39,627 nt of DNA from Thermoproteales archaeon (lineage in GTDB: Archaea > Thermoproteota > Thermoprotei > Thermofilales > Thermofilaceae). The stretch lies in the NCBI GenBank assembly GCA_021163245.1, contig JAGGXB010000090.1, positions 1-39,627 on the forward strand. Reading direction: 5' to 3'. The position numbers and the translations under genes are program-made. Shown here in pieces: positions 16,108 to 25,036 of the stretch. Each line of letters begins with the position of its first letter. Position 1 is the first letter of the stretch. Below the pieces are notes generated by a model that worked only from the letters and a program-made list of their open reading frames with translations, was not told the origin of the DNA and made no database searches.

Positions 16108-17070
16108 ATGGTAAATGAAGATAAGGAAAAAATTGATCTAGAAGATGTTCCAGGACTTGGTAGAATAACCGCACTTAAGCTTAGGAGTGCTGGTATTAAC
16201 AGTGTAAAACAACTAGCACTATATACAGCAGAGGAAATTGAGGAAATAGCTAAAATAGATCCAGGCAGAGCATCTAAAATACTAAAAAATGCAAGGGCAT
16301 TAATTAAAAGTGGTACTAAGATATATACAATGGAAGAATTTGAAAAAGAACAATATAATAAAGCTCTATTGTCCACTGGAGTTAAGTCAATTGATGAACT
16401 CCTTAATGGCGGTCTTGAACCCGCTAGTATCTATGAATTTGCGGGTGAATTTGGTAGTGGAAAAACACAGCTTTGTCATCAATTGGCGGTTATGGTTCAA
16501 TTATCTAAAAATAAAGGAGGTGTTGGAGGTAAAGTATTTTATATTGATACTGAGGGTACTTTTAGTCCTGAGAGGATTCATAAAATTGCTACAAGGTTTG
16601 GCTTAGATCTATCTCTTGCTGTGAAAAACATTTATTATGCTAGACCAATAAATGTTGAATATTTAGAGGATTTAGTTAAAGGTGAACTTATAAGGTATGT
16701 TGAAGAAGTAGATGTTAAACTTATAATTATTGATTCTATAATAGCATTATATAGGGCAGAATTTAAAGGTAGAGAGTTTCTAGCTAGAAGACAACAAAGA
16801 ATAAATTATATCCTAGATTGGCTTAAAAGAATAGGAAAGAGTTATTACATATATGTTGTTATAACTAATCAGATAATTACAGCACCTACAGGTTTTGCGA
16901 CGATAAAGATACCAGCTGGAGGAAATATTATAGCACATGCTTCAACACATAGATTTCTTCTTAAAAAGGCAGACAAGGTATGGAAAATAGAAAGTTTGGA
17001 TTCTCCTAAGATTCCGAAAGGAAAAACGGCCTTGTTCAGAATAAGTGATGATGGTTTATTAAGTGTATAA
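16108..17070 (+). CDS. radA: DNA repair and recombination protein RadA (divergent)
   Basis: RecA/Rad51-family strand-exchange ATPase, 320 residues, normal RadA length. Order: helix-hairpin-helix N-domain (LEDVPGLGRITALKLRSAGI, 11-30), linker, Walker A GEFGSGKT (113-120), FYIDTEGTF with the catalytic Glu (near 149), Walker B LIIIDS (205-210), and NQI at the start of DNA-binding loop 2. Loop 2 is unusual: the common NQVMARPD..FGDP run is replaced by NQIITAPTGFATIKIP. The linker motif that normally reads FxxA is also not obvious (KIYTMEE). The ATG at 16108 is chosen over a GTG two codons upstream. The full N-domain makes RadA more likely than a RadB-type paralogue. Confidence 0.85.
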   Translation: MVNEDKEKIDLEDVPGLGRITALKLRSAGINSVKQLALYTAEEIEEIAKIDPGRASKILKNARALIKSGTKIYTMEEFEKEQYNKALLSTGVKSIDELLNGGLEPASIYEFAGEFGSGKTQLCHQLAVMVQLSKNKGGVGGKVFYIDTEGTFSPERIHKIATRFGLDLSLAVKNIYYARPINVEYLEDLVKGELIRYVEEVDVKLIIIDSIIALYRAEFKGREFLARRQQRINYILDWLKRIGKSYYIYVVITNQIITAPTGFATIKIPAGGNIIAHASTHRFLLKKADKVWKIESLDSPKIPKGKTALFRISDDGLLSV

Positions 17071-17224
17071 AACTTATAAAGTTTATATTATTTTGACTTA
17101 ATAATGTTTTGGAATCGAAATCTTGGTTTTTGTAAAGTAATTGCTTAAGGTTTTTTATTAAAAAGAGGATTTAAACTACTTGAGATTTCAAAAACGCCAT
17201 AAGATTTATATATGATTTTTTGTT

Positions 17225-17248
17225 AAAAGAGTTTTAAAAAACTCTTTT
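17225..17248. repeat. Perfect 24-base palindrome upstream of nrdD
   Basis: Two 11-base arms, AAAAGAGTTTT and its exact reverse complement AAAACTCTTTT, are separated by AA. The site lies in the 258-base gap between radA and nrdD (17071-17328), in which I find no gene. It sits about 35-58 bases upstream of the candidate nrdD TATA element, where a dimeric regulator could bind. It is 155 bases past radA and lacks a following T-run, so a terminator role is less likely. It does not resemble the bacterial NrdR box. Confidence 0.6.
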
Positions 17249-17281
17249 ATAGATATATTACTTTCACCTTACTATAAATCT

Positions 17282-17291
17282 AGCTTAAATT
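17282..17291 (+). promoter_or_regulatory. Candidate TATA element of nrdD
   Basis: AGCTTAAATT has the crenarchaeal CTTAAA-type core and lies about 42 bases before the nrdD ATG. Transcription would start near 17312, leaving a short leader that contains AGGTG (17317-17321) seven bases before the ATG. An alternative TATA-like run (atagatatatta) lies just after the palindrome near 17250-17261. Confidence 0.35.
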
Positions 17292-17328
17292 AGTCTTTAT
17301 CGAATAATACTAATACAGGTGTATTGTT

Positions 17329-19284
17329 ATGACTCTTCAGGATAAGAGGATTCTATCGCTCCGTGGACGAGCTTTAGATGTATGGAATTCAGAAGATGAG
17401 TATAAACAAATGAAGGATTGGGAAGTACAGGAGAATGCTAATACCAATTTAAGTTATAGTAACTTTATGAATTTTCTTTATGATAAACTGCTAAAAAGAA
17501 AGGATGTACTTAGTGTTTATTTACCTCCTAATTCTGTTGAGATGTATTTTAATGGGGATTTACATATTCATAAGCTTCCACATTCTCTTTGGATTCCATA
17601 CTGTGCTGGTTGGAGCTTAGAGAGAATATTAAAGAATGGTCTCAAAACTCCGAACATAATCTCCAGTCCGGCAAAACATTTTGACACAGCTGTTGCACAT
17701 GTAGCAAACTTTTTCTTTATGGGAGCTCAAGAATGGACTGGTGCGCAAGCAGTTAGTGCTTTTGACCTATATGTTGCTCCATTTATAAAACATGATAATC
17801 TAGATTATAGACGAGTAAAACAGATTTTACAAGGTATGCTTTTTGAGCTTAATTATCCAGCTAGGGCTGGATATCAAAGTCCATTTACAAACATAACAGT
17901 TGTTATGGATACAAGCAAAGATATTCTTGAGGGATATGCTTATGTTGCTGGAAGAGTGGAAGGGCATTTAGGAGATTATGTTGATGAAGCATTAATGGTT
18001 AATAAGGCATTATTTGAGCTATATCTTGAAGGTGATTCCATCGGACAACCGTTTACTTTTCCTATACCAACTTTAATGCTAACGAAAAATTTTGATTGGA
18101 ATGGAAGAAGATGGAATGGTTTGACAGATTTAATATTTGAAGCATTGGCGAGGAAAGGAACAGCATATCTTCTCAATGGATATGCAAGTAATGTTGAAGC
18201 TTTATATGCTATGTGTTGCCGTTTAACAATAGATACATCTAAGCTTTCTAAACAGACCTTTTCATTAAAGATTAGTCCAGAAATGATTAAAAATGATGGT
18301 AATAGAGATGAGGAAATTGAGGAATATCTAAGGTCTAATAGACATGCGTATGGCATATGGGCTTTACCGGATGCTACTGGCAGTATAGGTGTGGTCACAT
18401 TAAATATGCCAAGATTAGCTATTTTGAGTAAAGGAGAGTGGGACATATTTGAAGAATTATTGTATTCCAGGATGAGTCATGCGAGAGACGTGCTTCTTGC
18501 ATGGAGAAATAGATATGAAGAAAATCTAAAGGCCGGGTTTATGCCTTTAACAAAAATTTATCTTGGTCATCTAAGGAATCATTTTAATACATTTGGGATA
18601 ATTGGTTTGCCTGAGGCTGCTGCAAACTTTATGAGAAATCCGCTTGTATGGACTGAAGGTTCAGACAGAGATATGAATGAAGCAGTATCTATAATGAAAA
18701 AAATGGTTTCGTTAGTTAGGAAAAAAGCTGAGGAATGGGAACAGATAGACAAATATCTATATAATGTGGAAGAAATACCAGGTGAATCGACTGGTTATAG
18801 ATTAGCACGAATTGATTCTAGAAGATTTAAAGAGGAATATAGAAAAGGAGAGATTCTTATACCAAGTGATGGAACAGCACCATTTTACAGTAATAGTATA
18901 ATACCTTACTATGCTGATGTTCCTATATTTAAGAGAGCAACATGGGAAGGTGAAGTTCAACAAGAGTTTACTGGAGGTGTAATGATGCATATATTTCTAT
19001 ACGAATCCCCTGATCCTAAAGCATTAAAGCATCTTATTTATAAAATTGTTACAAATACAAAAATTGTTTATTTCAGCATAACGCCAACAATCGCAGTTTG
19101 TAGAAGTTGTGGATGGCGTGCTGTAGGAATATTTGATAAATGTCCAAGATGTGGTGGTAAAGTAGATTTATGGAGTAGAATAGTTGGCTATTATAGACCA
19201 ATAAAGAATTGGAATATTGGTAAAAAAGCTGAATTTAAACTAAGAACGCAGTACGGATCAAAAGGTACTCTAAGAGCTAAATAA
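17329..19284 (+). CDS. nrdD: Anaerobic (class III) ribonucleoside-triphosphate reductase
   Basis: Glycyl-radical enzyme that reduces ribonucleotides to deoxyribonucleotides without oxygen; 651 residues. GDLHIHKLP near residue 76 and IPYCAGW with a candidate catalytic cysteine are family motifs; AMCCRLTID lies mid-protein. The C-terminus has the zinc site CRSC...CPRC (C591, C594, C605, C608) and the glycyl radical motif RIVGYYRP with G620, followed by NWNIGKKAEF. The N-terminus goes almost directly into the catalytic barrel, with no ATP-cone domain (about 90 residues) of the kind many NrdD proteins use for activity control. AGGTG seven bases upstream supports the ATG. nrdG follows 61 bases later. 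Confidence 0.95.
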   Translation: MTLQDKRILSLRGRALDVWNSEDEYKQMKDWEVQENANTNLSYSNFMNFLYDKLLKRKDVLSVYLPPNSVEMYFNGDLHIHKLPHSLWIPYCAGWSLERILKNGLKTPNIISSPAKHFDTAVAHVANFFFMGAQEWTGAQAVSAFDLYVAPFIKHDNLDYRRVKQILQGMLFELNYPARAGYQSPFTNITVVMDTSKDILEGYAYVAGRVEGHLGDYVDEALMVNKALFELYLEGDSIGQPFTFPIPTLMLTKNFDWNGRRWNGLTDLIFEALARKGTAYLLNGYASNVEALYAMCCRLTIDTSKLSKQTFSLKISPEMIKNDGNRDEEIEEYLRSNRHAYGIWALPDATGSIGVVTLNMPRLAILSKGEWDIFEELLYSRMSHARDVLLAWRNRYEENLKAGFMPLTKIYLGHLRNHFNTFGIIGLPEAAANFMRNPLVWTEGSDRDMNEAVSIMKKMVSLVRKKAEEWEQIDKYLYNVEEIPGESTGYRLARIDSRRFKEEYRKGEILIPSDGTAPFYSNSIIPYYADVPIFKRATWEGEVQQEFTGGVMMHIFLYESPDPKALKHLIYKIVTNTKIVYFSITPTIAVCRSCGWRAVGIFDKCPRCGGKVDLWSRIVGYYRPIKNWNIGKKAEFKLRTQYGSKGTLRAK

Positions 19285-19345
19285 TCAAAATAGTTTAAGT
19301 ATTGTATTTTTCTTAGCATATTTCTATATTTATAAGTGATAATGT

Positions 19346-20152
19346 ATGAGGGATGAATACATTTACGTAGCTGGATGGAAAGATTTAAGTTTAGTTGATG
19401 TAATTGAAGCTACTTCATTTACTGTTTGGATGAATTTTTGTAATTTTAATTGTCCATGGTGTAGTAATGCACATGTAGCTAAAGGTTTAGAGAAAAAGAA
19501 AATAAGAATCATTGAACTTTACGAGAAGGTTAGAGAAGCTTCCGATTTCATAGATTATTTTCATGTAACTGGTGGAGAACCAACGCTTCAGCCTAAGGCT
19601 TTGTACAAAATTTTTAAGATGATTTATGACAATTTAGATCTACCAAACAGTCTTGATACCAATGGATCAAATCCAGAATATTATTCGAAGGTTGTTAACA
19701 TGATAAAACATGTTGCAATAGATATAAAGGCTCCTTTTTCAAAACCACAGCTTTATGCAAAATCAACAGGTCTTAATATAAGGGCAATAAACTTTTTTAT
19801 ACCACGTATAAAAAAGAGTTTAGATATTTCTTTAGACGTAGATTTTTTCGAATTAAGGACTACTTTAGTTCCTAATATCATAGGAGAAGAAGAGACATTA
19901 ATGATTGCACGTGATTTATTGCCTATAGTTAATAGAGGTAAGAAAAGAATTGTTTTTGTTATACAACAATTTATCCCATATAGTAATATAGCATCCGAGG
20001 AATACAGAAATACAAGTCGTACACCACCAGATCTAGTCATTGATATAGCTAAAAAAGTAGCCGAAATACTTCCCATAGAGATATATCATAGAACTCTGGA
20101 ATATGGAACTAAAAAATGTAAGGTAACATTCTCTAAAGTGAGACATACTTAA
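19346..20152 (+). CDS. nrdG: Anaerobic ribonucleotide reductase activase (radical SAM)
   Basis: Radical S-adenosylmethionine enzyme that should generate the glycyl radical on NrdD. The cluster motif is CNFNCPWC (C32, C36, C39), followed by the SAM-binding HVTGGEPTLQ near residue 75. Length (268) fits the archaeal and bacterial NrdG2-type activases, longer than the roughly 155-residue E. coli NrdG because it carries a fuller radical SAM barrel. Its position directly after nrdD on the same strand supports the pairing. The substrate cannot be proven from sequence, since other activases share these motifs. The stop overlaps the sugar kinase gene stop by four bases. Confidence 0.86.
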   Translation: MRDEYIYVAGWKDLSLVDVIEATSFTVWMNFCNFNCPWCSNAHVAKGLEKKKIRIIELYEKVREASDFIDYFHVTGGEPTLQPKALYKIFKMIYDNLDLPNSLDTNGSNPEYYSKVVNMIKHVAIDIKAPFSKPQLYAKSTGLNIRAINFFIPRIKKSLDISLDVDFFELRTTLVPNIIGEEETLMIARDLLPIVNRGKKRIVFVIQQFIPYSNIASEEYRNTSRTPPDLVIDIAKKVAEILPIEIYHRTLEYGTKKCKVTFSKVRHT

Positions 20153-21378
20153 GATATAATTTTTGGACCTTCGCTTATTTTAATATACCATCCTTGGCTT
20201 GCTCCATTCTCTATTGCTTTTTCAATTATTTTATTAGCATCTTTTTTCTTTCTTATTAGGGCTATCAGTGATCCACCCATACCTGCACCACTAATTTTTA
20301 CCCCCAAAGCTCCAGCGTTTAGCATAGCATTTCTAATTTTTTCTATTTCTGGAAGGCTTACATCATAATAATCTCTTAATAGTTCATGTTGTTTATTCAT
20401 AATTATTCCTAACATAGTTAATTTATCTTTATGGTATCCAATTTTTTGAAATTCTTTACTTGTAAGTTTTTCGTTTCTTATAATTTTTATAGCTATATCT
20501 GTATATTCTTGCATTAGGAATGTAAACATTATTCTTTTTTGTGATATAGAATTTATTTTATCTAGATATTTTTCTATTTGTTCTATTTTGATTTCTCTCC
20601 ATTTTGTGTCATAATAGTGGTTACCTATTTTTTCTTTTATATTTGAAGGTAAGTCTAGGTTTAATAATTCTTGTAATCCGATGTTTATTTCTCTTTGTCT
20701 AATAGGATGTATTTCTGATACACTATGTCGTATTCCAGAGTCCACTATTACAAGATGAATGTTTTCTAATGGTAGTTTTTCAACTTGAACTGGGGGATTA
20801 GGATTTATCAATATTGCTCCCCCTATTGCTGAACTGTACTGATCCAGTCTTCCACATGGTATTCTCATTATAGTGTTTTCGGCTAGAAAAGATATTTCTG
20901 CAATTTCTTTCTTATTTAATCCTAGGCAAAACCAATAATTCAATAATGTAGTAAAAGATACTTCTAATGCTGCGCTACTAGCTAGGCCACTACCCAAAGG
21001 TATATCACTATCTATTACTATTTCTAGTCCTTTCTCAAGTTTTATTGACTTATACTTATTAAGAGCTTTTATAACAGACCTAAGATAGTTTCCAAACCAT
21101 TTATTTCTATTATCTAGAGGTGGATTATTACATGGAAATGTATCAACATAATCTGTTCTCTCTCTACTTAAAGTTAGACTAGTCACTGTAAATTGATCAG
21201 ATTCTCTGATTACGCCGATATAAGTATATAAGTTTATAGCAATTGGTATCACTGGTAATCCTTTATAATCTTGGTGAGTATTTAGAAAATCTGCTCTTCC
21301 GGGAGCACACGAAATAATTTGTTTTCTCCTATTTTTTTCTTCAAGATAAGTTTTTATATTTTTTAGGGCTTGGCTCAT
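20149..21378 (-). CDS. GHMP-family sugar kinase, galactokinase-like
   Basis: Cytoplasmic ATP-dependent sugar kinase, 409 residues. Motif 1 is CAPGRADFLNTHQDYKG (24-40), motif 2 is PLGSGLASSAALE (127-139), and motif 3 is SGAGMGGSLIAL near the C-terminus. IPCGRLDQ (173-180) keeps the catalytic aspartate of galactokinases. The galactokinase signature GEHxDY reads NTHQDY here, so the glutamate that contacts galactose is a threonine while His and Asp remain. With galT nearby, a Leloir-type galactose 1-phosphate role is plausible, but another hexose is possible. It starts 13 bases after the GNAT gene, probably the same operon. Confidence 0.82.
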   Translation of the reverse strand: MSQALKNIKTYLEEKNRRKQIISCAPGRADFLNTHQDYKGLPVIPIAINLYTYIGVIRESDQFTVTSLTLSRERTDYVDTFPCNNPPLDNRNKWFGNYLRSVIKALNKYKSIKLEKGLEIVIDSDIPLGSGLASSAALEVSFTTLLNYWFCLGLNKKEIAEISFLAENTIMRIPCGRLDQYSSAIGGAILINPNPPVQVEKLPLENIHLVIVDSGIRHSVSEIHPIRQREINIGLQELLNLDLPSNIKEKIGNHYYDTKWREIKIEQIEKYLDKINSISQKRIMFTFLMQEYTDIAIKIIRNEKLTSKEFQKIGYHKDKLTMLGIIMNKQHELLRDYYDVSLPEIEKIRNAMLNAGALGVKISGAGMGGSLIALIRKKKDANKIIEKAIENGASQGWYIKISEGPKIIS

Positions 21379-21391
21379 AGTTTTTCCTAAA

Positions 21392-22327
21392 TTATTTTAT
21401 TATTTCCTTAACATAGATATTAAAATGTCTTATTTTCATGATACCTGGTAGCTGCGTATAATAGAACAGATGGCTTGTCCAAGGAATTATCACAATTCTT
21501 TGGCCATTCGCTTTTAATTCTTCTAAAGTTTTAAAAAGAAGTACAGTTCCAATGCCAAGTCCTCTTGCTTCCTTGGAAACCCCTATAGGTCCAAACCAAG
21601 ATGGATGAAGTGAACCGTACGTTGAGAAGCCTAATATTTTATCATTGTTTATTGCTATTAAAACACCTCCAAAATTGTTTTCCATAGCTATTTTCGCCTC
21701 AATTTTCCAGAAAACTGAAAAATGTTCTTCGATCCAGTCTAATGTTTTTTTATCAATATTATTTTTAATATTTATTATGTATATGTCTTTTTCTGAGAAT
21801 TTTTTCCTCATAATATCATAGACATATGTAGGTATATAGAATCTAGACATATCTATCTCATAGTTTACTGTTGATCCTAATCTACGATATCCTTGGGTTA
21901 CAAGAAACTTGTTGTAATAATCATATAGATTGTCTACTCCTGGTGTTAGATACCAACTAGCATAGTCTGAAATTCTTATAACTTTTTTTAATTTTTCCTT
22001 CACATATTCTTCAAATTCTTTAAATAACCTATCAAGGATTCCTTTATTTTTGTATCTGTATAGAACTCCAAAAGCTTTAATCCACATAATCTCTTTATGC
22101 TCTTCGACTTTTTCACGAGGCTCTTTTATTCTTTCTACTCCAAAAATAAAACCAATGATCTCATTATCCTCAATTGCTATCAAAATATCATTTTCGTTGA
22201 AATTTGGATCCTTATATGTTAGAGTTTTTAAAAAAGTATCATCCACAAAATCGTATTGAAGTGACAAATTGATGGCTTTTTTTAATTGTTCATAGTTATC
22301 ATATTCAGAAAAATGAAGAATTTTCAT
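21392..22327 (-). CDS. Double-GNAT-domain acetyltransferase
   Basis: A 311-residue protein with two GNAT-type halves. The C-terminal half has a full acetyl-CoA motif, GPIGVSKEARGLGIGTVLL (about residues 246-264), preceded by a strand-rich segment AINNDKILGFSTYG. The N-terminal half has the same plan in weaker form: ILIAIEDNEIIGFIFG, then IKAFGVLYRYKNKGILDRLF, which lacks the usual Q/RxxGxG. One active and one degenerate domain is common in such tandem proteins. The acceptor is unknown. Position upstream of a sugar kinase and divergent from an alpha-mannosidase suggests a sugar or amino-sugar substrate, which is inference only. Confidence 0.76.
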   Translation of the reverse strand: MKILHFSEYDNYEQLKKAINLSLQYDFVDDTFLKTLTYKDPNFNENDILIAIEDNEIIGFIFGVERIKEPREKVEEHKEIMWIKAFGVLYRYKNKGILDRLFKEFEEYVKEKLKKVIRISDYASWYLTPGVDNLYDYYNKFLVTQGYRRLGSTVNYEIDMSRFYIPTYVYDIMRKKFSEKDIYIINIKNNIDKKTLDWIEEHFSVFWKIEAKIAMENNFGGVLIAINNDKILGFSTYGSLHPSWFGPIGVSKEARGLGIGTVLLFKTLEELKANGQRIVIIPWTSHLFYYTQLPGIMKIRHFNIYVKEIIK

Positions 22328-22398
22328 GTTCTCATCTATTCAATTATAGTAAACCTAATAATATGTTTATACGTATTTTTCATTTTGAGGTAAACGAT

Positions 22399-25026
22399 AT
22401 GCCTATTGAGGGATATGTTGTCTCTCATACACATTGGGATAGAGAATGGTATCTAACTTTTCAGGAATATAGGATGAGACTTCTTAGAGTTATAGATAAA
22501 GCCATTAGGGTGTTAACTAATAATCCAGAATATAGAGCTTTTATGTTGGATGGACAAGTCTCTGTAATTGAAGATTATCTAGATATAAATAGAGAGAAGG
22601 AAGAAATCATAAGATATCTCGTTTCCTCAAAAAAATTAATTATAGGTCCATGGTATACACAGATGGACGAAGCACTTGTATCAGGAGAATCTATTATTCG
22701 TAACTTATTAATCGGTCATAGAATCGGACTAAAATATGGAGGTGTGATGAAAGTAGGTTATCTACCTGATACTTTCGGTCACACACCTCAACTTCCTCAA
22801 ATTTTACAAGGATTTAACATAGATAGTTTTATATTTATGAGAGGTACAGGAGATGAAGAAAAATGGCTTGACACAGAGTTTTATTGGGAGGCTCCTGATG
22901 GAAGCAGAGTTTTTACAATTCATTTAGAGAGAGGATATTGTAATGCTAACATGCTTGGGATAAAAAATAGTTATGCATCGACAATATATCGTGCTCCAGA
23001 GGGATGGTTTACTGTTTTTCTTAAAATTTATGAATCTGAACCTCATCCAGATTTAGAGGAGGCTTATAACCGTATAAAATCTCTCTATGAGGATCTTTAT
23101 GATAAGACTCCATCTAAAACTCTTCTACTGATGAATGGATGTGATCATATGCCGCCACAGGAATATGTAACTGAAGTAATAAACCATATAAACTCTTGTC
23201 ATTCTGAATTTGTTTTAAGACATACGACACTAGAAGACTATGTAAATTTGGTTAAAAATCGTGTGAAGAATTTGAAGCTTTTTAAGGGTGAACTTAGAGG
23301 TGCAAGGTCTCACCCATTATTGGTAGGTGTTCTCTCAACAAGAATATATCTTAAGCAACTAAATTATAGGTCTCAGCTATTATTAGAAAAGTATGCTGAG
23401 CCTCTTTCCTCAATAGCTTTTGTTAAGGAAAAAGTAAAATATCCTAAGGAATTATTATGGAAAGCTTGGAAGCTTATACTAGAAAATCAAGCACATGACA
23501 GTATATATGGTAGTGGAACTGATCCTTTACATCAAGAAAATGAGACTAGGTTTCTCAAAGCGATAGAGATAGCAAGTAATATAGCTTTTGAGAAATTGGG
23601 AAGTCTTATAAAGACTAGTGATGAAGAATGTGATTATTTAATTATTTTTAATCCTTCATCGTGGGAAAGAACAGAGTTTGTCAAGTTCTTATATAAAAAA
23701 GATAATGTTGAGCTAATAGATTTGTCTAGTGGTGAAAAGATTTCTGTAAGGAAAATTGATGACTTAAAATATTGGGCTAATTTTTCGGAGTTAGGATTTA
23801 TTGCCAAGAATATTCCATCTGTTGGATACAAAGTTTATAAAATTGTTGAAAGCAATGAACCAGTATTTCTAAGTTTGTCTGATAATAACGTTATAGAAAA
23901 TGAGTTTTATAGAATAGAAGCTGAACCTAGGAAAGGTGGAGAGTTGCGTATAATTGATAAGACAACTGGGCGTGTGTATGAGGGATTTAATGTTTATGTT
24001 GATGAAGGCGATGCTGGAGATGAATATAATTATTCACCACCTAAGGAAAAAGATGTCAAAATTTTAAGTTCGTCTTTTACGGCTGATGTTAAAACTTTAA
24101 TTGGAGAAGTTGTATCGATCCTTGATATAAATTTGGTTATGAAAATACCCTCGCATATAGAGGATCAGAAGCGAAGTGAAAATACTGTAGAGTTACCTAT
24201 AAAAACGAAAGTTTACCTATATAAAGGGTCTAGAAGAATAGACATTGAGACAATTATTGATAATAAGGCTAAGGACCATAGATTAAGGGTGAGATTTCCT
24301 ACATCATTTAAGACCGATAAGTCCATAGCAGATTATCATTTCTATGTTATAGAGAGAAGTATAAAACCTGTAAGCAAAGGAGAGGATTGGGTTGAGAAAC
24401 CTCCAACCACGCATCCACAACATTATTGGGTTGGTGTTAGTGATGGAACATATTCTCTTATTGTTGCAAATAAAGGATTACCTGAATATGAGGTTAAGGA
24501 TGAGAATGGAGCTACAATTTACCTAACATTGTTTAGAAGTGTAGGTTGGCTTTCGCGGGATGATTTGGTGACACGTAGAGGTAATGCGGGTCCACAAATA
24601 CCAACCCCAGATGCACAATGTTTAAGAAAGATGAAGTTCGAATATTCTCTAATCTTTCATACATATGACTGGTTAAAGAGTAAGGCTTATAAAGATGCTA
24701 GAAATTTTGCTGAACCTTTATTCATTGCTGTAAAAGAAAGGAGGCCGGAAGAAAACAAAAAAAGCTTTATAAAAATCATTCCAGATGAATTGATTTTAAC
24801 AGCATTTAAGAAGGCTGAGGATAGAGATTGGCTGTTAATAAGATTTTACAATATTTCTAGTAATGAAATAAAGGGGAAAATCATAACTGGATTCAAATAT
24901 AGAGAAGTTTGGCGGGCAAATCTTAATGAAGAACCTATTTACAAAATTTTATCAGGAAAAAATTCAAATGAAGTTACTCTAACAGTAAGAGGTCATGAAA
25001 TAGTAACATTATTATTTAATCTATAA
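22399..25026 (+). CDS. Alpha-mannosidase, glycoside hydrolase family 38
   Basis: Zinc-dependent retaining alpha-mannosidase, 875 residues, close to bacterial MngB length. SHTHWDREWY at the N-terminus gives zinc ligands H12 and D14; GYLPDTFGHTPQLPQIL holds the nucleophile aspartate; and ENQAHDSIYGSGTD holds the third-domain zinc histidine. The C-terminal half is the beta-sandwich region of GH38. The ATG at 22399 is chosen because GAGG lies about nine bases upstream; an ATG 12 codons earlier is less likely. There is no signal peptide, so it should act in the cytoplasm on imported oligosaccharides or on the cell's own glycans. galT follows almost directly. Confidence 0.92.
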   Translation: MPIEGYVVSHTHWDREWYLTFQEYRMRLLRVIDKAIRVLTNNPEYRAFMLDGQVSVIEDYLDINREKEEIIRYLVSSKKLIIGPWYTQMDEALVSGESIIRNLLIGHRIGLKYGGVMKVGYLPDTFGHTPQLPQILQGFNIDSFIFMRGTGDEEKWLDTEFYWEAPDGSRVFTIHLERGYCNANMLGIKNSYASTIYRAPEGWFTVFLKIYESEPHPDLEEAYNRIKSLYEDLYDKTPSKTLLLMNGCDHMPPQEYVTEVINHINSCHSEFVLRHTTLEDYVNLVKNRVKNLKLFKGELRGARSHPLLVGVLSTRIYLKQLNYRSQLLLEKYAEPLSSIAFVKEKVKYPKELLWKAWKLILENQAHDSIYGSGTDPLHQENETRFLKAIEIASNIAFEKLGSLIKTSDEECDYLIIFNPSSWERTEFVKFLYKKDNVELIDLSSGEKISVRKIDDLKYWANFSELGFIAKNIPSVGYKVYKIVESNEPVFLSLSDNNVIENEFYRIEAEPRKGGELRIIDKTTGRVYEGFNVYVDEGDAGDEYNYSPPKEKDVKILSSSFTADVKTLIGEVVSILDINLVMKIPSHIEDQKRSENTVELPIKTKVYLYKGSRRIDIETIIDNKAKDHRLRVRFPTSFKTDKSIADYHFYVIERSIKPVSKGEDWVEKPPTTHPQHYWVGVSDGTYSLIVANKGLPEYEVKDENGATIYLTLFRSVGWLSRDDLVTRRGNAGPQIPTPDAQCLRKMKFEYSLIFHTYDWLKSKAYKDARNFAEPLFIAVKERRPEENKKSFIKIIPDELILTAFKKAEDRDWLLIRFYNISSNEIKGKIITGFKYREVWRANLNEEPIYKILSGKNSNEVTLTVRGHEIVTLLFNL

Positions 25027-25036
25027 GGTGTTTTTG

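Noticed and set aside
17225-17248. Reading the palindrome as an intrinsic terminator of radA
   Set aside because: It is 155 bases past the radA stop, has a loop of only two bases and no T-run after it, and archaeal terminators are usually plain T-tracts.
17976-18446. A 156-residue open frame on the minus strand inside nrdD
   Set aside because: It is fully covered by a certain gene with conserved motifs, shows no recognisable family, and has no promoter or ribosome site of its own.
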